Made by a program: the position numbers and the translations under genes. Below, in pieces: positions 1-12,705 of a stretch of 64,000 bases of DNA. The notes below the pieces were generated by a model. It ran no database searches, was not told where the DNA came from, and worked only from the letters and a program-made list of their open reading frames with translations. The stretch is from Pseudorasbora parva (Eukaryota > Chordata > Actinopteri > Cypriniformes > Gobionidae): contig NW_027125108.1 of NCBI RefSeq assembly GCF_024679245.1, positions 86,759 through 150,758 of the forward strand. The letters are read 5' to 3'. Every line of letters begins with the position of its first letter. The stretch's first letter is position 1.

Positions 1-477
1 ATGTCTTTTCTAAGGGATCGGATGAACGATCTCCGTTTTGGCGGGAAAAAAATCCTCCCGGAAAAGTCCCATAGACTTAACATTGGCAGTACTGTGTCAG
101 ATCATATATTCGGATCAGAAGGTCGTAGAGACTTGAGGGTAGGCTCTTTTGACTCGGCCTATCAAGTAGACAATCAGTAGTGACATCACAACTTCATAGC
201 CACTCCCTAGCAACTATTTAAACCACCCTAGCAACCGTATTTCAACATTAATAAGCCATATCTCAGTACCACACCATTGTACACATACAGAGTTGGGCTC
301 TTTTGACGCAGACTGACAGTTAGTCTTTAGATATCACCCCTTAAACTGTTTAAGTACACCATAGCAACCATTTCGACCACCCTAGCAACCATACAAACAC
401 ATAAAGAAGCCATATCTCAGCCCCACAACATCTTACAGACATGGGGCTGGCTTATTTTGCAGTCTCTTGCAATAACA
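1..477 (+). repeat. Satellite A unit, 5'-truncated by window edge
   Basis: Positions 1-477 match the last 477 bases of the 655-bp A unit and look identical to 2701-3177. The unit ends with the tail that reads GGCTTATTTTGCAGTCTC just before the next junction block. Confidence 0.92.
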
Positions 478-895
478 GGGCCCCGAGTTTTGCCACGGCA
501 AGCACCACTCACAATTTCTTCAGGAATTGTACTTTCTAGTTAGTGGTGCTTGCTTTAGCAAGGCATCACTATTGTTCTCCTCCATACTTATTATTATTAT
601 TCTTCTTCCTTCCGCCATAATTTCGGCGCGCTACTTCTCCCAGAGATTTTGTCAAAGACCCAACAAAGCAATTGTGAAAAGGTGCGTCCTCATCGGGAAT
701 GGTGTGCTATATCTCTGCTAAGGGATCGGGGGTGCGGGGCTCGCCCCAGGGGCGAAAAAGTAGCGAAAACGTCCCATCGAGAATGCATTGCGAAAACTTC
801 GACCACTCATAGCGCCAAACGATGAATTCTAAAACACTCGTCTCTTATACGAAATTTGAAGGGGCTGACAGGATCTCTCAGCACACACATCTCAA

Positions 896-1037
896 AGGGG
901 TGTAAGTTGTACCCCTGGGGTGCTAGAGCTCCCCAAAAATCGCAAAAAAACCCATTGACTTAACATGGGGAGGGTCGTCCCATGAAACGCATGCAACGCA
1001 TGCGTTTCTCATTCAATGGTAAATCCCATAGGGATTT
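896..1037. other. Chain of five adjacent inverted repeats inside B unit
   Basis: Five potential hairpins follow each other. H1: AGGGGT (896-901) with ACCCCT (911-916). H2: GGGG (917-920) with CCCC (931-934). H3: CCCAT (951-955) with ATGGG (965-969), extended to CCCCAT/ATGGGG in some other units. H4: GAAACGCATGC (984-994), 3-nt loop, GCATGCGTTTC (998-1008). H5: AAATCCC (1021-1027), loop ATA, GGGATTT (1031-1037). The block recurs in every B unit; the H4 left arm starts at 984, 3788, 6037, 8481, 11053, 13864, 14970, 33524, 38515, 40562, 41824, 45102 and 48482. Its function is unknown; it may be structured RNA, a cruciform or a transposon remnant. Confidence 0.85.
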
Positions 1038-1737
1038 TGTATTGAGCATAGCTCTGCTTCACAGACTCACAGAGACAAGGGGGTGGGCCCAATCTACTCA
1101 GACAACCAATCACTATCTCAGGATCATGATGATGTTATTAAGCCACGCCCTAGCAACCGTTTACAGCTCCCTAACAACCGATCCCATTGACTTCCATTGA
1201 AAAAGATCAAACTTATATCTCTGGATAGGAGTGTCATAGAAACATGGGGGTGGGTTTGATTGACTCAGGGCATCAACGGCCAATCACAAATCACCTTCAA
1301 CACTTACTAGCCACTCCCTAGCAACCATTATCAAGCACCCTAACAACACAAATCCACAGTGTATATCTCCACATCTGAACATCATAGAGACACGGGGGTT
1401 GGTTTATATCATTCATACTGGCAAGGGGATTTTGGGGAATCATTATGGGATGGTGCCAAGCCACTCCATAGCAACCAAACAGAGTACCTTAGCAACCGTT
1501 CAGATCTCTGCATCAGAAAATCATGAAGACACGGGGGTTGGTTTATATCATTCATACTGGCAAGGGGATTTTGGGGAATCATTATGGGATGGTGCCAAGC
1601 CACTCCATAGCAACCAAACAGAGTACCCTAGCAACTGTTTAGATCTCTGCATTAGAAAATCATACAGACATGGGGGTTGGTTTATATAATTAGTACTGGC
1701 AAGGTCATTTTGGGGTATCATTATGGGATGTTGCCAC

Positions 1738-2090
1738 TCCATAGCAACCACCCAGAACACCCTAGCAACCACCTAGCAACGCCCTAGCAACCACCCAGAA
1801 CACCATAGCAACCGCCTAGCAACCACCTAGTAACGCCCTAGCAACCACCCAGAACACCCTAGCAACCACCTAGCAACGCCCTAGCAACCACCCAGAACAC
1901 CCTAGCAACACCCTAGCAACCACCCAGAACACCCTAGCAACCGCCTAGCAACGCCCTAGCAACCACCCAGAACACCATAGCAACCGCCTAGCAACCACCT
2001 AGCAACGCCCTAGCAACCACCCAGAATACCCTAGCAACCGCCTAGCAACCACCAAAACACCCTAGCAACCACCTAGCTACATGCTAATCA
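1738..2090. repeat. CCTAGCAAC minisatellite
   Basis: Direct repeats of about 10-11 bases built on CCTAGCAACC, organised into larger phrases such as CACCCAGAACACC. Other tracts of the same family lie at about 4540-4880, 6930-7262, 11815-12296, 15870-16915, 34428-34770, 39268-39608, 45855-46198 and 49235-50930. Confidence 0.92.
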
Positions 2091-2500
2091 TGTTAGCATC
2101 ATGCTAATCATGTTAGCATCATGCTAGCAACATGCTAATCATGTTAGCATCATGCTAGCAACATGCTAATCATGGTGCTAGCATGATGCTAATCATGTTA
2201 GCATCATGCTAACATGATGCTAATCATGTTAGCATCATGCTAGCAACATGCTAATCATGTTAGCATCATGCTAACATCATGCTAATCATGTTAGCATCAT
2301 GCTAGCAACATGCTAATCATGTTAGCATCATGCTAATAACATGCTAATCATGTTGCTAGCAACATGCTAATCATGTTAGCATCATGCTAACAACATGCTA
2401 ATCATGTTAGCATCATGCTAGCAACATGCTAATCATGTTAGCATCATGCTAACAACTTGCTAATCATGTTAGCATCATGCTAACATCATGTTGCTTGGCT
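2091..2500. repeat. ATGCTAATCATG palindromic minisatellite
   Basis: Tandem repeat of roughly 20 bases around ATGCTAATCATGTTAGCAT, itself an inverted repeat (ATGCTAA, 5-base spacer, TTAGCAT), alternating with CATGCTAGCAAC and CATGCTAACAT linkers. Sister tracts: about 4884-5440, 7262-8000, 12296-12675, 34771-35358, 39610-40022 and 46199-46630. It is absent from the B units at 8030, 13361, 14576, 40054, 41319 and 47974. Confidence 0.92.
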
Positions 2501-2522
2501 TTTTTGCATCACAAATGCCACA

Positions 2523-3177
2523 GGGCCCCGAGTTTTGCCACGGCAAGCACCACTCACAATTTCTTCAGGAATTGTACTTTCTAGTATTGTAAATACTATT
2601 CACTTTTTCAAAACTTTGGCACGCTACTCCTCCGGCACCGTTTGTCACAGACCCACGGATGAGGTGTCAAATCGACCGACTTATTGAGGAGAGGTGTGCT
2701 ATGTCTTTTCTAAGGGATCGGATGAACGATCTCCGTTTTGGCGGGAAAAAAATCCTCCCGGAAAAGTCCCATAGACTTAACATTGGCAGTACTGTGTCAG
2801 ATCATATATTCGGATCAGAAGGTCGTAGAGACTTGAGGGTAGGCTCTTTTGACTCGGCCTATCAAGTAGACAATCAGTAGTGACATCACAACTTCATAGC
2901 CACTCCCTAGCAACTATTTAAACCACCCTAGCAACCGTATTTCAACATTAATAAGCCATATCTCAGTACCACACCATTGTACACATACAGAGTTGGGCTC
3001 TTTTGACGCAGACTGACAGTTAGTCTTTAGATATCACCCCTTAAACTGTTTAAGTACACCATAGCAACCATTTCGACCACCCTAGCAACCATACAAACAC
3101 ATAAAGAAGCCATATCTCAGCCCCACAACATCTTACAGACATGGGGCTGGCTTATTTTGCAGTCTCTTGCAATAACA
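2523..3177 (+). repeat. Satellite A unit, 655 bp
   Basis: Complete A unit from GGGCCCCGAG to the base before the next one. It shares its first 60 bp with B units. After the junction it continues with a stretch that is recognisably a diverged relative of the B head: both have a GCTACTCCTCC, GACCCA and AGGGATCGG series. Confidence 0.92.
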
Positions 3178-5474
3178 GGGCCCCGAGTTTTGCCACGGCA
3201 AGCACCACTCACAATTTCTTCAGGAATTGTACTTTCTAGTTAGTGGTGCTTGCTTTAGCAAGGCATCACTATTGTTCTCCACCATACTTATTATTAGTGG
3301 TGCTTGCTTTAGCAAGGCATCACTATTGTTCTCCACCATACTTATTAGTGGTGCTTGCTTTAGCAAGGCATCACTATTGTTCTCCACCATACTTATTATT
3401 ATTATTATTCTTCTGGCCACTTATTTTGACGCGCTTCTCCTCACACAAATTTTGTCAAACCCCAACCACTAAATAGCCAAAGTCGGCGGCCTATACGGGA
3501 ATCGTGTGCTATGACTTTTATAAGGGATCGGGGGTACGGTGTGCGCCCCAGGGGTGCAAACGTACCCCGAAAGTGCCATAGACGATTGATGGGGCGAAAC
3601 TTTGACGCCTCGTAGCTCCGAGCGAGGATCTCAAACACACACATATATTACACGAAAATTGAAGGGGCTGATAGGATCTCTCAGCACACACATCTCAAAG
3701 GGGTGTAAGTTGTACCCCTGGGGTGCTAGAGCTCCCCAAAAATCGAAAAAAAGCCCCATTGACTTAACATGGGGAGGATCGTCCCATGAAACGCATGCAA
3801 CGCATGCGTTTCTCATTCAATGGTAAATCCCATAGGGATTTTGTATTGAGCATAGCTCTGCTTCACAGACTCACAGAGACAAGGGGGTGGGCCCAATCTA
3901 CTCAGACAACCAATCACTATGTCAGGATCATGATGATGCTATTAAGCCACGCCCTAGCAACCATTTAGAGCTCCCTAACAACCGATCCCATAGACTTCCA
4001 TTGAAAAAGATCAAAGTTATATCTCTGGATAGGAGTGTCATAGAAACATGGGGGTGGGTTTGATTGACTCAGGGCATCAACGGCCAATCACAAATCACCT
4101 TCAACACCTCCTAGCCACTCCCTAGCAACCATTATCAAGCACCCTAACAACCCAAATCCACAGTGTATATCTCCACATCTGAACATCATAGAGACACGGG
4201 GGTTGGTATATATCATTCATACTGGCAAGGGGATTTTGGGGAATCATTATGGGATGGTGCCAAGCCACTCCATAGCAACCAAACACAGTACCCTAGCAAC
4301 CGTTCAGATCTCTTCATCTGAAAATCGTACAGACACGGGGGTTGGTTTATATCATTCAGACTGGCAAGGGGATTTTGGGATATCATTATGGGATGCTGCC
4401 AAGCCACTCCATAGCAACCAAACAGAGTACCCTAGCAACTGTTCAGATCTCTGCATTAGAAAATCATACAGACATGGGGGTTGGTTTATATAATTAATAC
4501 TGGCAAGGTGATTTTGGGGTATCATTATGGGATGTTGCCACTCCATAGCAACCACCCAGAATACCCTAGCAACCACATAGCAACGTCATAGCAACCACCC
4601 AGAACACCATAGCAACTGCCTAGCAACCAACCAGAACACCCTAGCAACCGCCTAGCAACACCCTAGCAACGCCCTAGCAACCACCCAGAACACCCTAGCA
4701 ACCGCCTAGCAACGCCCTAGCAACCACCCAGAACACCATAGCAACCGCCTAGCAACCACCTAGCAACGCCATAGCAACCTCCCAGAACACCCTAGCAACC
4801 GCCTAGCAACGCCCTAGCAACCACCCAGAACACCCTAGCAACTGCCTAGCAACCACCAAAAACACCCTAGCAACCACCTAGCAACATGCTAATCATGCTA
4901 GCAACATGCTAATCATGTTAGCATCATGCTAGCAACATGCTAATCATGTTAGCATCATGCTAGCAACATGCTAATCATGTTGCTAGCATCATGCTAATCA
5001 TGTTAGCATCATGCTAACAACATGCTAATCATGTTAGCATCATGCTAGCAACATGCTAATCATGTTAGCATCATGCTAGCAACATGCTAATCATGTTAGC
5101 ATCATGTTAGCAAAATGCTAATCATGTTGCTAGCATCATGCTAATCATGTTAGCATAATGCTAGCAACATGCAAATCATGTTAGCATCATGCTAACATCA
5201 TGCTAATCATGTTAGCATTATGCTAGCAACATGCTAATCATGTTAGCATCATGCTAACATCATGCTAATCATGTTAGCATAATGCTAACATCATGCTAAT
5301 CATGTTAGCATCATGCTAGCAACATGCTAATCATGTTAGCATCATGCTAATAACTTGCTAATCATGCTGATAACAACATGCTAATCATGTTAGCATCATG
5401 CTAACAACTTGCTAATCATGTTAGCATCATGCTAACATCATGTTGCTTGGCTTTTTTGCATCACAAATGCCACA
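3178..5474 (+). repeat. Satellite B unit with threefold 50-bp head repeat
   Basis: Full B unit of 2297 bp. The AGTGGTGCTTGC segment of about 50-53 bp occurs three times in tandem (3241-3400) instead of once. Hairpin chain, two to three 139-bp subrepeats, CCTAGCAAC tract and ATGCTAATCATG tract all follow. Confidence 0.9.
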
Positions 5475-8029
5475 GGGCCCCGAGTTTTGCCACGGCAAGC
5501 ACCACTCACAATTTCTTCAGGAATTGTACTTTCTAGTTATTAGTGGTGCTTGCTTTAGCAAGGCATCACTATTGTTCTCCACCATACTTATTATTAGTGG
5601 TGCTTGCTTTAGCAAGGCATCACTATTGTTCTCCACCATACTTATTATTATTATTATTCTTCCACACACGTATTTCGGCGCGCTTCTCCTCACACAAATT
5701 TTGTCAAACCCCAACCACTAAATAGCCAAAGTCGGCGACCTATACGGGAATGGTGTGCTATATCTCTGCTAAGGGATCGGGGGTACGGTGTGCGCCCCAG
5801 GGGTGCAAACGTACCCCGAAAGTGCCATAGACGATTGATGGGGCGAAACTTTGACCCCTCGTAGCTCCGAGCGAGGATCTCTAACACACACATATATTAC
5901 ACGAAAATTGAAGGGGCTGATAGGATCTCTCAGCACACACATCTCAAAGGGGTGTAAGTTGTACCCCTGGGGTGCTAGAGCTCCCCAAAAATCGCAAAAA
6001 AGGCCCATTGACTTAACATGGGGAGGGTCGACCCATGAAACGCATGCAACGCATGCGTTTCTCATTCAATGGTAAATCCCATAGGGATTTTGTATTGAGC
6101 ATAGCTCTGCTTCACAGACTCACAGAGACAAGGGGGTGGGCCCAATCTACTCAGACAACCAATCACTATCTCAGGATCATGATGATGTTATTAAGCCACG
6201 CCCTAGCAACCGTTTAGAGCTCCCTAACAACCGATCCCATTGACTTCCATTGAAAAAGATCAAAGTTATATCTCTGGATAGGAGTGTCACAGAAACATGG
6301 GGGTGGGTTTGATTGACTCAGGGCATCAACGGCCAATCACAAATCAACTTCAACACTTGCTAGCCACTCCCTAGCAACCATTATCAAGCACCCTAACAAC
6401 CCAAATCCACAGTGTATATCTCCACATCTGAACATCATAGAGACACGGGGGTTGGTATATATCATTCATACTGGCAAGGGGATTTTGGGGAATCATTATG
6501 GGATGGTGCCAGGCCACTCCATAGCAACCAAACACAGTACCCTAGCAACTGTTCAGATCTCTGCATCTGAAAATCGTAGAGACACGGGGGTTGGTATATA
6601 TCATTCATACTGGCAAGGGGATTTTGGGGAATCATTATGGGATGGTGCCAAGCCACTCCATAGCAACCAAACAGAGTACCTTAGCAACCGTTCAGATCTC
6701 TGCATCAGAAAATCATAGAGACATGGGGGTTGGTTTATATCATCCATACTGGCAAGGGGATTTTGGGGAATCATTATGGGATGGTGCCAAGCCACTCCAT
6801 AGCAACCAAACAGAGTACCCTAGCAACTGTTTAGATCTCTGCATTAGAAAATCATAGAGACATGGGGGTTGGTTTATATAATTAGTACTGGCAAGGTGAT
6901 TTTGGGGTATCATTATGGGATGCTGCCACTCCATAGCAACCACCCAGAATACCCTAGCAACCACATAGCAACGTCATAGCAACCACCCAGAACACCATAG
7001 CAACTGCCTAGCAACCACCCAGAACACCCTAGCAACCGCCTAGCAACACCCTAGCAACCACCCAGAACACCATAGCAACCACCTAGCAACGCCCTAGCAA
7101 CCACCCTGAACACCTTAGCAACCGCCTAGCAACCACCTAGCAACGCCCTAGCAACCACCCAGAACACCCTAGCAACCGCCTAGCAACGCCCTAGCAACCA
7201 CCCAGAACACCCTAGCAACCACCTAGCAACCACCAAAAACACCCTAGCAACCACCTAGCAACATGCTAATCATGCTAGCATGATGCTAATCATGTTAGCA
7301 TCATGCTAGCAACATGCTAATCATGTTAGCATCATGCTAGCATCATGCTAATCATGTTAGCATCATGCTAGCAACATGCTAATCATGTTAGCATCATGCT
7401 AGCAACATGCTAATCATGTTGCTAGCATCATGCTAATCATGTTAGCATCATGCTAACATCATGGTAATCATGTTAGCATCATGCTAGCAACATGCTAATC
7501 ATGTTAGCATCATGCTAGCAAAATGCTAATCATGTTAGCATCATGCTAGCAACATGCTAAACATGTTAGCATCATGCTAGCAACATGCTAATCATGTTGC
7601 TAGCATCATGCTAATCATGTTAGCATAATGCTAACATCATGCTAATCATGTTAGCATCATGCTAGCAACATGCTAATCATGTTGCTAGCATCATGCTAAT
7701 CATGTTAGCATCATGCTAACATCATGCTAATCATGTTAGCATTATGCTAACAACATGCTAATCATGTTAGCATCATGCTAACATCATGCTAATCATGTTA
7801 GCATAATGCTAACATCATGCTAATCATGTTAGCATAATGCTAACATCATGCTAATCATGTTAGCATCATGCTAGCAACATGCTAATCATGTTAGCATCAT
7901 GCTAATAACTTGCTAATCATGCTGCTAACAACATGCTAATCATGTTAGCATCATGCTAGCAACTTGCTAATCATGTTAACATCGTGCTAACATCATGTTG
8001 CTTGGGTTTTTTCCATCACAAATGCCACA
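5475..8029 (+). repeat. Satellite B unit, 2555 bp
   Basis: Full B unit with two tandem copies of the 50-bp head repeat (5541-5645). The 139-bp subrepeats are visible at spacing 139 (for example 6452 to 6591). It carries the longest ATGCTAATCATG tract in array 1 (about 7262-8000). Confidence 0.9.
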
Positions 8030-9237
8030 GGGCCCCGAGTTTTGCCACGGCAAGCACCACTCACAATTTCTTCAGGAATTGTACTTTCTAGTTATTCTTA
8101 TTCTTCTGGTCACGTATTTCGGCGCGCTTCTCCTCACACAAATTTTGTCAAACCCCAACCACTAAATAGCCAAAGTCGGCGACCTATACGGGAATGGTGT
8201 GCTATATCTCTGCTAAGGGATCGGGGGTACGGGGTCCGCCCCAGGGGTGCAAACGTACCCCAAAACTGTCATTGACAATTGATGGGGCGAAACTTTGACC
8301 CCTCGTAGCTCCGAGCGAGGATCTCAAACACACACATATATTACACGAAATTTGAAGGGGCTGATAGGATCTCTCAGCACACACATCTCAAAGGGGTGTA
8401 AGTTGTACCCCTGGGGTGCTAGAGCTCCCCAAAAATCGAAAAATTGCCCCATAGACTTAACATGGGGAGGGTTGCCCCGTGAAACGCATGCAACGCATGC
8501 GTTTCTCCTACTATGGTAAATCCCATAGGGATTTTGTATTGAGCATAGCTCAGACTCACAGACTCACAGAGACAAGGGGGTGGGCCCAATCTACTCAGAC
8601 AACCAATCACTATCTCAGGATCATGATGATGTTATTAAGCCACGCCCTAGCAACCGTTTACAGCTCCCTAACAACCGATCCCATTGACTTCCATTGAAAA
8701 AGATCAAAGTTATATCTCTGGATAGGAGTGTCATAGAAACATGGGGGTGGGTTTGATTGACTCAAGGCATCAACGGCCAATCACAAATCACCTTCAACAC
8801 CTCCTAGCCACTCCCTAGCAACCATTATCAAGCACCCTAACAACCCAAATCCACAGTGTATATCTTCACATCTGAACATCATAGAGACACGGGGGTTGGT
8901 TTATATCATTCATACTGGCAAGGGGATTTTGGGTAATCATTATGGGATGATGCCAAGCCACTCCATAGCAACCAAACAGAGTACCCTAGCAACTGTTTAG
9001 CAAGACCTATATCTCGGCATTAGTACATCATACACACATGGGGGTTGGTTTATATCATTCATACTGGCAAGGGGATTTTGGGGAATCATTATGGGATGGT
9101 GCCAAGCCACTCCATAGCAACCAAACAGAGTACCCTAGCAACTGTTCAGATCTCTACATCTGAAAATCGTAGAGACATGGGGGTTGGTTTATATCATTCA
9201 TACTGGCAAGGTCATTTTGCAGTCTCTTGCAATAACC
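8030..9237 (+). repeat. Short satellite B unit, 1208 bp
   Basis: B unit lacking the AGTGGTGCTTGC head repeat and both minisatellite tracts. It ends inside a 139-bp subrepeat that is joined directly to the next junction block at about 9213. Confidence 0.88.
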
Positions 9238-10547
9238 GGGCCCCGAGTTTTGCCACGGCAAGCACCACTCACAATTTCTTCAGGAATTGTACTTTCTAGT
9301 ATTGTCAATACTATTCACTTTTTCAAAACTTTGGCACGCTACTCCTCCGGCACCGTTTGTCACAGACCCACGGATGAGGTGTCAAATCGACCGACTTATC
9401 GAGGAGAGGTGTGCTATGTCTTTTCTAAGGGATCGGATGAACGATCTCCGTTTTGGCGGGAAAAAAATCCTCCCGGAAAAGTCCCATAGACTTAACATTG
9501 GCAGTACTGTGTGAGATCATATGTTCGGATCAGAAGGTCATAGAGACTTGAGGGTGGGCTCTTTTGACTCGTCCTATCAAGCAGACAATCAGTAGTGACA
9601 TCACAACTTCATAGCCACTCCCTAGCAACCATTTAAACCACCCTAGCAACCGTATTTCAACATTAATAAGCCATATCTCAGTACCAGACCATTGTACACA
9701 TACAGAATTGGCCTCTTTTGACTCAGACTGACAACTACTCTATAAATATCACCTCTTAAACTGTATGGCCACACCATAGCAACCAATTAGACCACCCTAG
9801 CAACCATACAGACACATTAATAAGCCATATCTCAACTCCAGAACATCTTACAGACATGGGGCTGGCTTATTTTGCAGTCTCTTGCAATAACCGGGCCCCG
9901 AGTTTTGCCACGGCAAGCACCACTCACAATTTCTTCAGGAATTGTACTTTCTAGTATTGTAAATACTATTCACTTTTTCAAAACTTTGGCACGCTACTCC
10001 TCCGGCACCGTTTGTCACAGACCCACGGATGAGGTGTCAAATCGACCGACTTATTGAGGAGAGGTGTGCTATGTCTTTTCTAAGGGATCGGATGAACGAT
10101 CTCCGTTTTGGCGGGAAAAAAATCCTCCCGGAAAAGTCCCATAGACTTAACATTGGCAGTACTGTGTCAGATCATATATTCGGATCAGAAGGTCGTAGAG
10201 ACTTGAGGGTAGGCTCTTTTGACTCGGCCTATCAAGTAGACAATCAGTAGTGACATCACAACTTCATAGCCACTCCCTAGCAACTATTTAAACCACCCTA
10301 GCAACCGTATTTCAACATTAATAAGCCATATCTCAGTACCACACCATTGTACACATACAGAGTTGGGCTCTTTTGACGCAGACTGACAGTTAGTCTTTAG
10401 ATATCACCCCTTAAACTGTTTAAGTACACCATAGCAACCATTTCGACCACCCTAGCAACCATACAAACACATAAAGAAGCCATATCTCAGCCCCACAACA
10501 TCTTACAGACATGGGGCTGGCTTATTTTGCAGTCTCTTGCAATAACA
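9238..10547 (+). repeat. Two tandem satellite A units
   Basis: Two 655-bp A units (9238-9892 and 9893-10547). The first is a diverged variant (for example TGTGTGAGATC where others have TGTGTCAGATC). The second matches the consensus seen elsewhere. Confidence 0.92.
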
Positions 10548-12705
10548 GGGCCCCGAGTTTTGCCACGGCAAGCACCACTCACAATTTCTTCAGGAATTGT
10601 ACTTTCTAGTTAGTGGTGCTTGCTTTAGCAAGGCATCACTATTGTTCTCCACCATACTTATTATTATTATTCTTCCACCGCACACGTATTTCGGCGCGCT
10701 TCTCCTCACACAAATTTTGTCAAACCCCAACCACAAAATAGCCAAATCCGGCGACCTATACGGGAATGGTGTGCTATGACTTTTATAAGGGATCGGGGGT
10801 ACGGTGTGCGCCCCAGGGGTGCAGAAGTAGCCCAAAAGTGCCATAGACAATTGATGGGGCGAAACTTTGACCCCTCGTAGCTCCGAGCGAGGATCTCAAA
10901 CACACACATATATTACACGAAAATTGAAGGGGCTGATAGGATCTCTCAAAACACACATCTCAAAGGGGTGTAAGTTGTACCCCTGGGGTGCTAGAGCTCC
11001 CCAAAAATCGAAAAATTGCCCCATTGACTTAACATGGGGAGGGTCCTCCCATGAAACGCATGCAACGCATGCGTTTCTCCTACTATGGTAAATCCCATAG
11101 GGATTTTGTATTGAGCATAGCTCTGCTTCACAGACTCACAGAGACAAGGGGGTGGGCCCAATCTACTCAGACAACCAATCACTATCTCAGGATCATGATG
11201 ATGCTATTAAGCCACGCCCTAGCAACCATTTAGAGCTCCCTAACAACCGATCCCATAGACTCCCATTGAAAGAGATCAAAGTTATATCTCTGGATAGGAC
11301 TGTCATAGAAACATGAGGGTGAGTTTGATTTACTCAGGGCATCAACAGCCAATCACAAATCACCTTCAACACCTCCTAGCCACTCCCTAGCAACCATTAT
11401 CAAGCACCCTAACAACCCAAATCCACAGTCTATATCTTCACATCTGAACATCATAGAGACACGGGGGTTGGTTTATATCATTCATACTGGCAGGGGGATT
11501 TTGGGGAATCCTTATGGGATGGTGCCAAGCCACTCCATAGCAACCAAACAGAGTACCCTAGCAACTGTTTAGCCATACCTATATCTCTGCATTAGTACAT
11601 CACAGAGACACCGGGGTTGGTTTATATCATTCATACTGGCAAGGTGATTTTGGGGAATCATTATGGGATGGTGCCAAGGCACTCCATAGCAACCAAACAG
11701 AGTACCCTAGCAACCAATCACATCTCTGCATCAGAAAATCATAGAGACATAGGGTTTGGTTTATATCATTCATACTGGCAAGGTGATTTTGGGGTATCAT
11801 TATGGGATGCTGCCACTCCATAGCAACCACCCAGAATACCCTAGCAACTGTTTAGATCTCTGCATTAGAAAATCATAGAGACATGGGGGTTGGTTTATAT
11901 AATTAGTACTGGCAAGGTGATTTTGGGGTATCATTATGGGATGCTGCCACTCCATAGCAACCACCCAGAATACCCTAGCAACCACATAGCAACGTCATAA
12001 CAACCACCCACAACACCATAGCAACTGCCTAGCAACCACCCAGAACACCCTAGCAACCGCCTAGCAACACCCTAGCAACGCCCTAGCAACCACCCAGAAC
12101 ACCATAGCAACCACCTACCAACGCCCTAGCAACCACCCAGAACACCTTAGCAACCACCTAGCAACCACCTAGCAACGCCCTAGCAACCACCCAGAACACC
12201 CTAGCAACCGCCTAGCAACGCCCTAGCAACCACCCAGAACACCCTAGCAACCACCTAGCAACCACCAAAAACACCCTAGCAACCACCTAGCAACATGCTA
12301 ATCATGCTAGCATGATGCTAATCATGTTAGCATCATGCTAGCAACATGCTAATCATGTTAGCATCATGCTAGCATCATGCTAATCATGTTAGCATCATGC
12401 TAGCAACATGCTAATCATGTTGCTAGCATCATGCTAATCATGTTAGCATCATGCTAACATCATGCTAATCATGTTAGCATCATGCTAACATCATGCTAAT
12501 CATGTTAGCATCATGCTAACATCATGCTAATCATGTTAGCATCATGCTAGCAACATGCTAATCATGTTAGCATCATGCTAATAACTTGCTAATCATGCTG
12601 CTAACAACATGCTAATCATGTTAGCATCATGCTAACAACTTGCTAATCATGTTAGCATCATGCTAACATCATGTTGCTTGGCTTTTTTGCATCACAAATG
12701 CCACA
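10548..12705 (+). repeat. Satellite B unit, 2158 bp
   Basis: Full B unit with one head repeat, hairpin chain (H4 at 11053), several 139-bp subrepeats, and both minisatellite tracts. Confidence 0.9.

Larger units (their letters stand above)
478..2522 (+). repeat. Satellite B unit, 2045 bp
   Basis: Full B unit: junction block, one copy of the AGTGGTGCTTGC repeat (541), five-hairpin chain (896-1037), 139-bp subrepeats (about 1390-1730), CCTAGCAAC minisatellite (about 1738-2090), ATGCTAATCATG minisatellite (about 2091-2500), and a closing GTTGCTTGGC segment. It has exactly the same length as the unit at 38009-40053 and appears identical to it over the stretches compared. Confidence 0.9.

Noticed and set aside
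982..1200. Frame MKRMQRMRFSFNGKSH in B units
   Set aside because: It is encoded across the H4 and H5 palindromes; frame length varies with point changes, and both strands are equally open.
1399..1689. Frames starting MVYIIHTGKGILGNHYG in B units and their antisense partners
   Set aside because: They come from a 139-bp subrepeat whose length is not a multiple of three, so tandem copies fall in different frames; no coding signature.
2091..2500. CRISPR array
   Set aside because: Repeats are about 20 bp, contiguous and without unique spacers; no cas genes, and the genome is eukaryotic.
2659..2880. 73-codon frame repeated in every A unit (MRCQIDRLIEER...)
   Set aside because: It recurs only because the A unit is homogenised; the variant A units at 9238 and 37356 interrupt it with TGA, and it shows no recognisable domain or start context.
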